Assembly (NCBI GenBank): GCA_948470475.1
Contig: OX419345.1
Coordinates: 338,501-402,500, forward strand
DNA: 64,000 nt
From: Galaxea fascicularis
Lineage: Eukaryota; Cnidaria; Anthozoa; Scleractinia; Euphylliidae
Reading direction: 5' to 3'
The translations under genes were made by a program, and so were the position numbers. The notes below the pieces were generated by a model. It was not told where the DNA came from, did no database searches, and saw only the letters and a program-made list of their open reading frames with translations. Below are positions 10,601 through 22,800 of this stretch, in pieces. Positions within the stretch are counted from its first letter, which is position 1. Each line of letters opens with the position of its first letter.

Positions 10601-13600
10601 TTAACCCCCATAACTGATTAGTATGTAACTTCTCAGTCTTCATAATATCATAGCATTGTCCAGACGACAGGTGATAAGAATAGACAAGCTCATCAGCCAG
10701 AGGGTGTATCTTGATGTAACCCCAAATTCTCTTAACCAATGTATAAGGAAATGTATAACGGCTAGAAAGGAGAATTAATTGGATCTTGGGAATTAAAGTG
10801 TTTTAAAAATCTTTTCATGACCATGGAACAAGAAATCGGATGGTGTGCGCGCCCTTGTTTTGAAGTGAAAGAAAAAGCTTTTGAAGTCTGTAGGTGCACT
10901 TTAGAAACATGAAATTAAAGTCTATATTCTTAGGTAAAATTTTGATAGCTAGATCTCTTACTTTGAATAATAATAAAAAAAAAATAGCTTCATTAAATGT
11001 TGATTCGTCGAGTGTGCTCGAAACTGATTAATAGTATGCACGAATATAACGTACACACCAACTGACAATACTGCCGAAGCATTAAAATATACGTGATTTA
11101 TTACGTTTTCAAAGCAAAACGCAACTGTGGGCACAGATTCGTGAAAAATAAAGCCTCTTATACGAGAAGTAATCAAGGATCGGGAAATGCGTTCGAAATT
11201 CATGTCGAGAATGAGATAAATGGTAGATGCATGCATATTGAGGCTTAAAAGCTGCTTTGGAGGGAGTAGTCTGGACAGCATATATTATAATTGTCACGCC
11301 ATTTTCAGCTGTATTGTGCGATATATTTCAGAAAAGACACGCACTAATGTCTGTAATGTATTCCAGACTGGTTTGAGTTTCCTATGTAACTCATTCATGC
11401 GGCGCTTGCGCAAATCTGCATAGAATGACGTCATTACTCGGAAGGACCGCGGACGAGAAAGTTACCGTCGTCTGCAAATTTGAAGAACTACACTCCAAAA
11501 ACCGCCCAAGACCAACTTTTAATTGTTCAAGTCATTGCGTTATTCTTGATGTAACATGGTTATGTTGACTCGGGCTTTTAGATATAATCGAATTCGATCA
11601 GGTTTCCACGGTCGCTCGAACAATTTCAACAATTTCAACACAGGCACCAACTAAACGGTTACGAAGACAGCAACGCTGTAGAGCTGACCAGAGCAAACTA
11701 AACCGAAACGCACGCTAACCATTGCAAAATAAACGGTTACGAAGTCAGGATCGCATCACTAGGTGAGTTACTCGTCAAAGCGAGGCAAATGTGTGTCGAC
11801 ACAAATGCAGTCTCAAAGAATCTCGCCATTACTTGTAAAGGACACCCAACGAAACACGGTTAACCCAACACAAATTAGGCCGGTTGCATTCTCCCTCGTC
11901 CAAAGCAACTATAGATGCGCCGTGACAAACACGCTTAACACCTGCTCTATATTGTGCATTCATTGTGTCCCCTTTTCGTCTGAATAAACAATTTTCATTC
12001 ACAAATCAAGATGAAAGGATATCGATTAGCAAGCTGCTTGAAAATCTGGCAGCAACTGGAGTCAATCGCGAGGAAACGTCAAACTAAGCATTGAGGGAAA
12101 TTTTAATACCGAAATGAGCGTATGCAAACCTAACTTAAGTTCCGTACGTAATATAGACCTTGAGGGCGCAGCGGCGAATGAGTAAATTAAAGGAAAATAA
12201 TTAAAAAGAAATTTGAATTAATGACCAAACTAAGACGAAAGATTTTTTTATATTAAGGTCCACGAGAGAGCAGAAAGAACTGTAAACCCAGTGACTGATG
12301 AATACATCAGGGAACTCAACCCCAGACAGCATGATTACAAAACACCATGCAATACCCTAAATAAGGTGGTCTTGGCATGAAATTTGATTTAACCAACAGT
12401 GATGAAAACGAAAACAAATATACATGTAAGGTTAGGTTTGGCGTTAATGATATTTCTTAATGATCTTTTTCTTTTAAGTCCCCGCGCAGCACTCGTATAA
12501 AGCCTGTGAATGTTAAAGCCATTTTTCGCGTGTCCAACAACAATATAATATTGGTCAAATAGACCCTGGGATAATTACATACAGATGAAAAGACAAGGAT
12601 GCACTTTTGCGCACCTGGAATTCTATCCTGTTGAGAAAGCCTTTTTCCAAACTCGTTAACGGTCGTACAGTAAACGAAAAAGACACAGCAAGAAATCGCT
12701 CTCATCAGTTAAACTTTTACGGAAGCGCTTTTTGCTCTTTTTTTCCCCGAAGGGTAAACAATACTCAGAATATGCATCTTGCGAAAGATTCTCAGAAACA
12801 ATATATATATACATGCTTCCGTTCACAACGATCTAAGCTTAGAAGTCAAAAATACAAACTAATCAAAAATAAAAGGTAAGTTCTAGCTGTTTTCGTTCGG
12901 TAAGCCAACAGCAAAATCATGTTTTTTTGTTGTTGTGAGCCGTCTTTTTCATTTCATGGACGAATTTCATCGCACAGACTTGCAGGTAATAGCCTGTCAA
13001 ATGCACATGCCAATTCCACCTGCTGTAGAACGGTCATACAATTATTTCCTATTTGCATTTTTAGCTGGCAAATCTCTCCTTTTAGCTCAGTTTATAGCTC
13101 AGTTTAGGTTCCTTAAACTCTACCCGAAATCTTGGATTTTTTTAACCACTCTGCAGCTTTCCGCACTTAAAGAGATCAAGTAAATCCAAGAGGATTTCTG
13201 TTGTTTTAGTGTGAGTTCACTGCAAATTGAGCGGGATATTGAAATTATGCTAAACTTTTCGCTAAATTTAAGCCCTGCAGAGAAAAAGAGTACATATGAC
13301 AAAAATGAAATATGCGTAGCATGCTAATTTCCAAAACGTTTCCCAAACGTCTGCTTGATTGTTATCTTCAAACAAAGCTTACGAATGGTAACCGGACTTA
13401 TTTTTTACTGAATTATCTTCACTGCCAACTTATTCACACCGCAAAACAAAAATAAACAAACGCGACAATGAAAGTTGAAAGGAAGCGACGCACTTACTCT
13501 AAATTCGTAGCGGGTTGAGGAAGATCTCCGATAGCGGTGAGGGTCAATGTTGACCAGTAGAAAGATTGAAGATACTGCTGATAGAGCGAGCCATTTCCTT

Positions 13601-14642
13601 GATATACCCACTCGTTTGTTCCGAATCCCTCTAATCTAGACACCATAATATAAAATCCAGCGTTCCAGTGAATCAGTAGAAACATTAAATGCATGAGAAA
13701 AAACACTCGCAGAAAAGTTGGGTAGTTTGCCTGTGACTCCATGACCGATTTAATCTTAAAACTTTTATACGCTTTGACGATTCGGTTGACTCTCAACAGA
13801 GGCAGAGGGCCAAACGCCGCGTACAGTAAATCAGTTGGGATTAACGACGCAATGTCAGCGAAAAATTCAACAGAGCGAATGTAGCGCCGGTATACTCTTT
13901 TTGTATCTGTCACAAGAATGCCTTCTTCCAGAAAACCTGTTCTACAAGCAATCGCGATATCGAAGGCATAAATTACATCGCAGAAATAATCGAAGACAAA
14001 CCATGCTATCTTAAGCCAGCCGGTCTGGGCTTCAGGAAACGCTATCCTCATTATCAATGCCCACAAATTATAACGAATGGCAAAAACAAGGACATAAAAC
14101 CAGACACAAATTTGTAAGCCGTCTGGATCGAGCATGATTTGCTTGTCTGTCCAGAGCACGGCGTGATCGTATTCGTAAACAGAGCCACTGGTTATTTCAC
14201 TGTCCGGTTCTTTGTCGATCTCAATTATCGCCGATCCTGAATCATTAGAACTGGCTTTTGACACCACGTTATCTGTAGAAGACGTTTTATGAACAGCCCT
14301 AGATCTCCTACGATTTGGGGGAGATACTTTCCTGCTTTCCCGCGTGCTAAACTTCTGAAGAAAGGGGTCCACGGTAACGGGTGATTTCCACGTCGAGCGC
14401 CGTCGCACGCGAGACGGTCTTACAGTGTTTCTTACCGTCACGGCGTTTCGAATTTGTTTTGATACCACTCTCCATCTTCCCAAGGATTCTACGCTATCAG
14501 CTTTTAAGCTTTTGGTATTGCTTTGTTTTTTGCACTCATCGTCAGGTACCTGGCTTAGCTCATCTTGTCGTGAAGTTTTACTCGCGGATTTTTGGTCGTT
14601 GTCCGAATCTTCGTTGTTCTCAAATCGCACAGCCCTTTCCAT
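4656..14642 (-). CDS. Cyclic-nucleotide-gated cation channel (CNG family)
   Basis: Plasma-membrane or ciliary cation channel opened by cGMP/cAMP; in cnidarians CNG channels act in opsin phototransduction. Exons in transcript order: 13498-14642, 10348-10406, 9726-9787, 9060-9148, 8172-8277, 7615-7769, 7431-7517, 7137-7233, 6520-6987, 5520-5624, 4656-4754. All are GT-AG and in phase. Domains: basic Ser-rich N-terminus (about 175 residues), six membrane segments with pore, C-linker, cyclic-nucleotide-binding domain, low-complexity linker, coiled coil. The ATG at 14640-14642 is the first in-frame Met, but the frame stays open upstream to an acceptor-like cgcctag at about 14690, so an earlier exon is possible. 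The end is uncertain: read-through of the 5520 donor meets TAA at 5490-5492 (800 aa), while splicing adds the 4656-4754 exon. Family assignment is firm; alpha or beta class is not. Confidence 0.92.
4855..5004. mobile_element. Foldback (MITE-like) element, about 150 bp
   Basis: The left arm (4855-4898, containing gccatattgtcccgggagacc) pairs with the right arm (4965-5004, ggtctcccgggacaatatggc). A second inner pair (ccatgccaagcctcgc / gcgaggcttggcgtgg) makes nearly the whole unit one hairpin. No ORF. It lies in the tail region of the CNG gene, between exons 5520 and 4656. Confidence 0.8.
5020..5142. repeat. Two-copy 61-bp tandem repeat
   Basis: Two adjacent copies (5020-5080 and 5081-5142) share attcaaaaggtaactggggc and the following gagtttcaaatttggaagta. 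They differ by a few bases. They start just after the foldback element and may be part of the same insertion. Confidence 0.85.
8558..8820. mobile_element. Large foldback element with TA target-site duplication
   Basis: Termini ctacgcttccc and gggaagcgtag are inverted and flanked by TA on both sides. Long inner arms (gacgtttccgatggcaacg / cgttgccatcggaaacgtc, and tgtatccaatggaaacaaag with its complement) make an almost complete hairpin of about 260 bp. TA duplication suggests a Tc1/mariner-mobilised MITE. It is intronic in the CNG gene (between exons 9060 and 8172). Confidence 0.85.
8935..8969. repeat. (GTAT)n microsatellite
   Basis: About eight units of a GTAT tetranucleotide with a GTAC interruption, in a CNG intron. 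Confidence 0.9.
9299..9414. mobile_element. Short foldback element, ggccccggttgtt family
   Basis: Starts ggccccggttgttaaaa and ends tttgaacaaccggggcc, inverted termini of about 17 bp. Inside are repeats of ggatagtg/ggatagcg. About 116 bp, non-coding, in a CNG intron. Confidence 0.8.
10593..10806. mobile_element. MITE-like element with TTAACCCTTTAA termini
   Basis: Left end ttaaccctttaacccccata and right end ttgggaattaaagtgttttaa are imperfect inverted repeats, both ending in TTAA, about 214 bp apart. It is in the CNG intron after the pore exon. Confidence 0.55.
10807..13497. other. Long CNG intron, no other gene seen
   Basis: Short AT-rich open frames on both strands only; none shows splice-bounded, family-like sequence. 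I see no RNA gene. Confidence 0.5.
13498..14642 (-). other. CNG channel exon with N-terminus, S1-S5 and pore
   Basis: Residues counted from the Met at 14642. S1 lies at about 178-202, S2 at 213-236, S3 at 258-277, and S4 at 281-298 with the spaced basic residues of LLRVNRIVKAYKSFK. S5 is at about 310-335. The pore loop reads STLTLTAIGDLPQPATN; the filter acidic residue is Asp (about residue 373, codon 13524-13526) where vertebrate alpha subunits have Glu and beta subunits Gly. S6 follows in exon 10348-10406 (FVYTIACYLTGVFMFATIVG). Confidence 0.9.
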
Positions 14643-17600
14643 TTCCACCGTTTTGCTTTCCTGAAGCGAATTCTCTCTGCCCGGTTTTCCTAGGCGAACA
14701 TTAATAAACAAATTTTTAGGTCAACACTAGAGCTGACTAACAGATTAAAGTGCATGATGGATCATCATAACAGAGGGCTTGTAATCAATCAACCTAAAAA
14801 CAATGATAAATTTTTCGGTGAGGTGAGCTGAGTCGGACAAACAAACAAACCTCTTTTATAGCTACAAGTAAGATTTTAATTAAGTCTCTTTGTACCATAA
14901 ATTGTTCGGCTATTTGAGGATTTACACTAGCTGCCATGGAAATTCATGTATGTATTGTCACTAAATGTCAGTTCTGTTGACTCTCCGTGTCTCGAAGGGC
15001 CAATCAAAAGTTAACTGCCTTTGATGTTTTCCACGAGCACACTCATGACTTTAAAAAACGTTGCGATACCTTGTTTTCATAGGCAACCGTAACAACAAAC
15101 TAACAAGTCGACTTTGGGAACGTTAAAACACTGTAAAAAACTAATGGTAAATATTTTGTAACATGGAGTACTTGTAATAAACCGCTTTACAGCTTCCAGG
15201 GTTGCTATAGCAACAGAGCTAGCCTGGTTTTCCGAAAAAAGTGCACCTTTAATTGAGGTCTCACAGCTGCTGTGACCCTTGAGACCAAAGAATAAAAGTA
15301 CTGTTTGAAAACACGTTTCAAAAGGAACACTTCAAATTGAATAAAATCACTTAACAGTCCATCGGTTAAAACTGTTCTTGCAGCTTGGCGCTAAGGAAAT
15401 TTACATCAATCTTTAAAATGCTAATCGGCCGAAGAGTTATAAAAAGGGGAAAAATATATATTACAGAGTGACTTGCGTCACTTGGTTTTCTACCCGTGTA
15501 CTCATGATTAATGAGGCCCCAACTGTTGTGGAACTGACCTGTTGTAATTAACTTTTTTTTCGGAAGAAACTCGTACAAGGCTCTTCCAAGGGGATGTCCT
15601 GTCCTAGTCAACAGCGAATGAACATTAAGTCGTCTAATTTCACAACGTGGCGTAGGAGACAGACAGAAGTAAGTGAAGTTTTAAAGCTCTAGATACAAAA
15701 GAAAGCCTGGAGTGTAAATTTCGTGTAATAAAGCTACAAAAGCACTGAATAGATAAAAAGGCAACTTATACCTTCGATAGAATATTAAGTTTAACTTCAG
15801 GACAGAAAATTTCTAACGTAACAAAAATTACATGACTCTCAAAGCTGAAATCAACAAGAGTCTCTCACCTGAAATTGGCTTCCCAACAAAGTTTAAGAAA
15901 ATGCTCAATTGCCGGCTTTACAAGAGCTTATTTGCTAAAATGTTTCACATCCTATCACGTCACGGGAGATATAAATACCCGTAACAGCTTATCACGTTTG
16001 ATCATAATAAGCACGTCGTAGTTCTCGTTTTCTCTACCGTCGCCGAGACTCTGCTACGACTCGCACTACAACTTCTTAAGATATCAGAAAATACTTAGCC
16101 CTTCTTGGAGCAAAGTGGAACATCTAACCAAAATTTGAGATAAATGTTCAGCAGAATCTGATATTTTTAACAGTTTGCGCAAGGAAAGGTAGCGGAAATC
16201 TCCATATTAATTCGTGCATGTTAGAACGAATCGGTGAGAATAAAGTTCAAGTTTTGCAGATGTTTTCGGAGACGTGCTTCCTCACCAAAAGTTAAAGTTC
16301 TGATAAAATCGAAGAAATTTTCATTTACTTTTAGACTGTTAACGGGTAGTGTCGAATTTTCTTGGAACATCACATTGAAAATTGCCAAAAAGCGACATCT
16401 TGCCAATCACAAGTATTTTAATTAGCCTTGGTACACCCAAGTGTATTTTTAATGCACGTTTCTCGAATCAGAGACTCAGATCATAAGATTACTTTGAAAG
16501 CATTAATCCCTCGTTACTATAAAATAAGCTGTAGGAATAATAAATATGAGCTTTCAGTCCTTTAGCCGTTGAAATTCGTGCTGTTGGGCAAGGTGCAGTT
16601 CAAACACTGAATGTAGGTAAAACAAATAGAGCCACTAGTGAAACTTCGAGTTGTTTCTGTTCTCCGAGTTAGGAATAAAATTTGCACGCGATAAAAGCAT
16701 GAAATTTGTCAACTCTACAGAAAAGTTAACGTTTTCTTCCAAGCACTGTGAATTCATACTGGTCTGCAAAATTGTAACTTGCTTTAAATGCATATCCTTT
16801 TGTTTCTTGCTATAGACCATACAGTGAATTCCCACAACATAAACTTAATTCTTTAAAATAGCCGTTTTCTCTCGCCGTAGAGGTTAGCTTTCCTTCTGGG
16901 CCAAATATCGGTTCCTAATACTTTTGTTACTTTAAGATTGAATGATAGGACCATCTCGTGCTCTTACCAGTTTCTGCGACCCAACCCCAAAATACCATCA
17001 ATTACAAAGGCAGACTAGGATTCACTTCCAAACGCTCTAACTCAAAAAGGCGGATTCGAACAAAAACTACCGAAAATTCTTTGCGTTGCTACTTTTCATT
17101 ATTTTCTACAACAAAAATTGGTTCGAACTTTGGAGAACGTGGACGAAATCGTAAAGTTTTACCACTGATTCAAATGAAAGCCATTGATCAGTACTGTACT
17201 TTGTTGTTGTTTTGTTGATGTATTATCTTGTGAAAGATGGTCGATCCTAACCGCTTCGAGTCTCTACAACGCTTGGAGGTCCCAGCTAAGGTCAGCAGGA
17301 ATTCCCAAACATCACTACAACGAGAAATCACTGACAAAAACTCTAAAAGACGAGACAATTAGGAACTCACAAAACGCATGCGTGTACTTACAGTGGCCCT
17401 CGAATAATGAGAAAAAGAACAGCTAACACCTACCAATTTGATGAGCTGCTAAATAAACGATATCCACTTTATAAAGTCAGTGCTCCGCTCGTTCATTAAT
17501 ATTATATATGGAACGTTTTTACAATTGAAAAATCGATAATAATATTGTGTTTGAAGTATAAATTACCCACAGAACTTTGATTATGCGTTCTAAAACGGGC

Positions 17601-18384
17601 TAAAATTCACACACAGCCAGTTCTTTATCTGCAGCCTCAGTAGTACCAGAAGTTTAAGGTTGGTGAGTTTGTTGTTAAATTTCTTATCAGTAACGGGCAA
17701 ATTACTGAACGCTGATTGGCTGCCGGAGATAGAGGGGATTTTTTCTTAATCAAGGGCATTTTAGTAATCAAGATGGCCGATTACTAGGTTTTTTGTAAAT
17801 CAGTTCAAACAAACTTTACAATGACCAACGTGATTTATTTGAAACGAAATTTGTTTTGTTTTTTTGCCAGGACTTTGGTTAAATCTCATTGAATCGATTG
17901 GTTGGTTAAATTTGATTGAAATCTGTATTCGCATGAAGCGGGCTTCCAATGAGAAACGAATAAACCGCACGCACAATTCCCTAATCAGTTTTTCCCTTTT
18001 AATGATTACCAAGTAATCGCATGTCTCCTCATAAAATTAGGGATTAATCATTATTTGTGTTTTCAGAAGTTGCCGAAATTGCCCGGGCTCACTAGTGATG
18101 ATTAATCCTTAATTTTACGATTACATGTACCTATACTTATCACGATAACATAATCACAGGACCCCCAAGACCTGACAAAGCGCCGACGAGCTGAAGACTA
18201 CGTGTCGCGGATGGAACTAAGGGCACATGCACACTTTTGTAGAGGACGCGACTACAGTTTAATAAGAAAGTCTTTCCTATTAATGTTTTGTTCCACAAAC
18301 TATGCAAGATACAAAGGTATACCAATCAACGCATGTTCTAACTAGCAATTGAGGGCGTTTGGGGAAAGAAGGTTGCATGGCAGT
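14643..18384. other. Spacer between the CNG and ANKFY1 genes
   Basis: No supported gene. It should hold the CNG promoter and any 5' exons (a candidate with acceptor and GTCAGT donor lies near 15530-15604 on the minus strand). A TATA-like gagatataaatacccg stretch lies near 15965. A hairpin with arms ataaaattagggattaatcat / atgattaatccttaattttac sits at 18031-18118. Confidence 0.45.
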
Positions 18385-18596
18385 TAAGGCCCGGTTGAGA
18401 CGCCGCTCAACTCATGTGCCGAACCTAATTTATTTATGACAATGTATAAATGTATAATGACTTCTCCGTATATCAAACACATATTAGGTTCGACACACGG
18501 TACGCCGTCTGAATCAGCTGTAGCGCCAATGTCACTCCAAAGTCTTAATTCAATTAAGTTCGGCACTAAGTGGAACGGCGTCTGAACCGGGCCTAA
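18385..18596. mobile_element. MITE with TAA target-site duplication (PIF/Harbinger-like)
   Basis: Inverted termini ggcccggttgagacgccg and cggcgtctgaaccgggcc (18388-18593) are flanked by TAA on both sides. A second pair (gccgaacctaat with aattaagttcggc) lies inside. About 206 bp, no ORF. A 3-bp TAA/TTA duplication is typical of PIF/Harbinger elements. Confidence 0.8.
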
Positions 18597-19110
18597 TATG
18601 CAAGGCAGAAGAAAACTTTACAATGGACAATTGTTAATACCAGTTTCTTGCTGATCACATTGCTGCAGTCAATAAAAGGCTACTTTGCAAACCCTGATTT
18701 AGTATTTTTATTCTAAAATATTCGCCGAACAATTACGTCTTTCTGAATCAGTATTAAATCTAAAGAATCCATGGAAAATATGACGAAGTATTCTACAGCA
18801 TTGAAATGTGACGGCTTCATTTAACAGTCACAAACGTATTCTTTCAAAGCCTTATCGTTTAAAATTTTTATAAACATGTTGCGTTTGTTACGGACTACAA
18901 TGCTATGCACTGCCACAACGCACTATCAGCATGATCAGCCTACGAACCGTAGCTCTCAGGTTGTCGGGCTCTGATTTGCTGTAAACGGAAGCATGCCCCA
19001 TGCACTGAACAGTATTGACCAGTGCACAGTCAATAAATTCAAGTAATTCTTGGCTAACTATTTTGACAACTATGTTGTCATATTATTTAGATTAATGCGA
19101 TCGTAGGACG
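18597..19110. other. Spacer downstream of the ANKFY1 stop codon
   Basis: Expected 3' UTR of ANKFY1 on the minus strand. I see no canonical poly(A) signal that I would assign with confidence and no other gene. Confidence 0.4.
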
Positions 19111-19800
19111 CTAGCTTGGTCCAGAAGTCAGCATTTCAAAGCAGACGTTACAAACTCTCACAGGTTTGCTTAAGTCGTATTTTATGATGGGAATCTGTTT
19201 GGACGAGCACTTCGCGCACAGCAATCGTCCACAGTGACGGCTAAAAAGGAAATCAATGAAGATAGGCTAAGAAGAGGGGAAAAGGACAAAAACACAACTA
19301 CAAACTACTCTGAAAAAAGATTAGTAGAGATGAAGCTTTAATAAAAAAAGTTAGAGTAAAAGGCGCCTAGCATGGTTACATTGCCTTCCTTCCCAACCAT
19401 TCGGTAGAAGACCTTCGGTGCATCTTTCCTGCGATCGTTACCGAGGAAATAGATCCAATTTTCAGAGCAGCATATCGTGAAAGGAATACGGAACGTGGCT
19501 CCTCTTCAGAGAAGTGGCTCAAATTTACTTCCGCCGCGACCGCTTGTTTTTCATAATGAGGTGTTTCTCTTACAAATAAATTCACGTGTTTGCCTTCTCC
19601 TAGGGGGGTTATGGATCTCGTGCTTGATCGGATGGAGTGGAATGAAAGGAAACGTAATAAAAGAGAATGAAACAGAATCCCACTGAACACCTACTACTGA
19701 TCATCTTACCAGTGGTGCTTTCTCGTTTTCACGTTAAACTTGATGCTACATTCATGACACACGGGTCCGTCAATCCACTGTGGTTCAGAGCTGAGCATAT
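19111..19800 (-). other. ANKFY1: ANKFY1 C-terminal exons: FYVE zinc finger
   Basis: Exon 19710-19800 gives PQWIDGPVCHECSIKF and TRKHHC; exon 19111-19240 continues RHCGRLLCAKCSS, KPVRVCNVCFEML and the stop. The basic RKHHCRHCG patch, the RVC motif and the Cys ligands are intact, so PI3P binding should be retained. Confidence 0.93.
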
Positions 19801-22800
19801 CTGAAAAAGTATTCTTTATCAGTTAGCCAAAACAGCTACAAACACATTATTAAGTACAATAATTGTGGGCTGGTAAGGAAGCCCAGAAGAAACCAAGAGG
19901 TTTGTAAAGCATGTGCTCCCCACTCACAAATACAAAATACAACAAAATTCATGAACTTATATTGCGCAGACATCAAAAGAACAGCTGCACGAACTCTAAC
20001 ATTACTCAGGAATCCTAAATACATCTTAAGAACAACAAGAAACTACCTCGGGTAAGATCACAAGCAAGTCTACCAGATCACAGACGATTTGCTGTAGCAC
20101 AACTGTTACTGTTTCGTCAATATTACTACAGCTAAATCTACTCATTGAAAAATTCGTAACTCAATGGATTAATTGAAGGGGGCAAAAGTGTCGACTTAGA
20201 CTAGCCACAAATCGTCCATACACTTTTTTAAGGGCGACGTTCTTTGGAGGGATGCAAATAATAGACACAAACGAGACATCCTACCGAGTAAAGTGCAGAG
20301 AAGCTTCTTCGTTGGCACTTGAGCGTTAAATATCGACACTCCGTGTTTATTAATGGTACCCAGGCTTCCGCCTCCTCTCAGAAGCTCACGGCATAATCTC
20401 GCCGCGCCATTGGTATACGCAAGAAACAACGCTGAAAAACAAGAAACAACGACAAAACTCTTACCCAAAAAATTCCAAGTATACATCAAGAGTTGAAACC
20501 AATATAAACGGCCGTTTCTCTAAGCACAGAACTACTTATAATAGCCACCCTACTTTTTTAACTAACAACTGAATTCAATGAAGGCTGTTTGGTTTAAACC
20601 CCTTTACTTAATTATTTCCAGTAACCACCGAAGTCACTAAAATCTGTTGGGTTTTAACCACCATACTTTTTTAACTAACCACCGAAGTCACTAAAATCTG
20701 CTGTAACTAACCACCGAAGTCAACCATACCTTGTTTTTTTGTTTCGTTTTTGTTTTTAATTAAAAGGAGGGATACAAAATTTGTGTGGGAGATAATGCCG
20801 GCCTGAGGAGAGGCTTATTTAAGCGTCCTCTTTTATTTTACGTTGAAGTTTGTGGGAGTGAGGAGGGGTATTGTTTCGTTTCAAAAACACGCTGTAAAAT
20901 TCTTTTAATCCAATATATATTTATGAACCAAAACGCGCTGAAGAGTTATTTAAATCCAATAAATATATGATTGAAAAAGACGTTGTAAAATTCTTTAAAT
21001 TCGTTATATATATGAAAAAAAATTAAATCAAGTATGAATATGAATTAAAAACACGCTGTAGAATTCTTTAAATCCAATATACAAGTATATATGAATCCAA
21101 AACGCGCGGTAGAATCACGCAGGAATTATCTTACCAGTATTTTCATCTGCATCCAGGGCATTGATTGGATATTCAGGCATTGACTGGCGAAACAACTCAA
21201 ATATGGCTACAGCATTGTCCTTAGCGTACTGTGCTAGAATGTGAAGCGGGTTCTGGCCTCTGAAAAAGCAGAAGATAGTGAGCAGAAAATTCTTGTTACT
21301 CTCTTCTGTTGTTGTGGCCTGCACCATTTCACACAAGCCCTACAACTGTTACAAATACGATTGGCAAAAAAGGGTGAAAGGTCTTATCAGCATCATTTCG
21401 AATACACAATTGCAATTATAATAACTAACGGAAATATAAAATAATAACAATCATGCCAATAAAACTGACGATAATTTGTCACTACATTTACAAGGAAAAC
21501 GTGTTCCTGAATGTGGGATTTTCCAATGTTTTCTTAAAGGCTTGTGCATAGTTCAGGGTCCCAAAGGGATTTAGGGCTTTAGGGCTCCGGGCTTAAAACA
21601 GGAGGGCTCCAGGGCTCCAGAATTAATTTTTCGGGGCTCTAGGGCTCCATACCATTTGCATTAGGGATCCAGGCAAAAATTGTCGGGGCTCCAAGCTCTT
21701 CGGGCTCCAAGGCAAAAAATTCAGGGCTGTGGGGCTCCAGGGACCGACCCCCCCCCCCTCCCTTCCTTTGGGATCCTGATTGTTACCCAGCAGAAACTCG
21801 AGATATATGATGGGACTGTTCACATTCTTCACATTCTTACCGCGCATTGTAAGCTTCTGCATTTATAGAGGACTCAGTTAGCAGAACACGAACAGCTTCC
21901 ACGTGACCGCACTGCACTGCCACATGAAGAGCTACGAAGAAAAAGGGGGCCACATAACATCTTACACATTAAACAACGATCAACAACCACATAAAGGGGG
22001 CCCACATAACATCTTACACATTAAACAAAGATCAACAACCACATAAAGCCAAACATCGGTGGCTAGCAGAAGGTACCCCAAGAGCGTGAGTACATTATGA
22101 ATTTCACACCGTTATTTCCTTTTTCGTCCACAGCATCAGGCTCAATTCCGTTTTCCAGCAACACGCTGATAATGGACGCTGAATTGTTAGCAGCCGCCAT
22201 GTGCAACGCCGTTTGACGATGCTTGTCTACGTCATTCACTCTGCTACCTGCAAGAAGCTGTCAAGAACGTTGACAAGATAAACTTGGTTGACTCCATCTC
22301 TAGCCATTTAAAGTTTTAATATCGGAGAAAGAACTCTCCTTGAAAATAGTATTATTATATCTCTCAGTTAGTACGAGCGCTGTGATTTGTCAATTATGCG
22401 GTCCGTACTTTACTGTACGGCCCGCTAAATTTGAAAGTTTTCTTTCTCGCGCGCCCGACTAACCTCAAAGATATAAATATCTTACTAACCTCGTTTTCTC
22501 GGTCCATACCGTAAGTTACGGATCCTCGTTTTTTCCCGTTGATTTATGTCCGGGCGCTTCGCGCTTGGGCCATAAGCGAACGGGAAAAAACTCGGTCCGT
22601 AACTTACAGTACGGACCTCAAACTCGGTTAGTAAGAGGTATTTACTCCGTTAAATTGAGCTTCCAGGAACTTGTTAGCTGGTCATATTTTATTTTCGAAA
22701 TCTTCTTCCTTGATGAGCTAAGGGATAATACTTATTGGTGACATCTTCCCCACTGTGAATTTTAACGCATACTTCACTTGAAATGATTTGTAGTAATTTT

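Noticed and set aside
15366..15611. Minus-strand open frame with acceptor and GTCAGT donor, upstream of the CNG gene
   Set aside because: Several frames are equally open and none continues into exon 14642 with known CNG sequence; listed only as a possible 5' exon.
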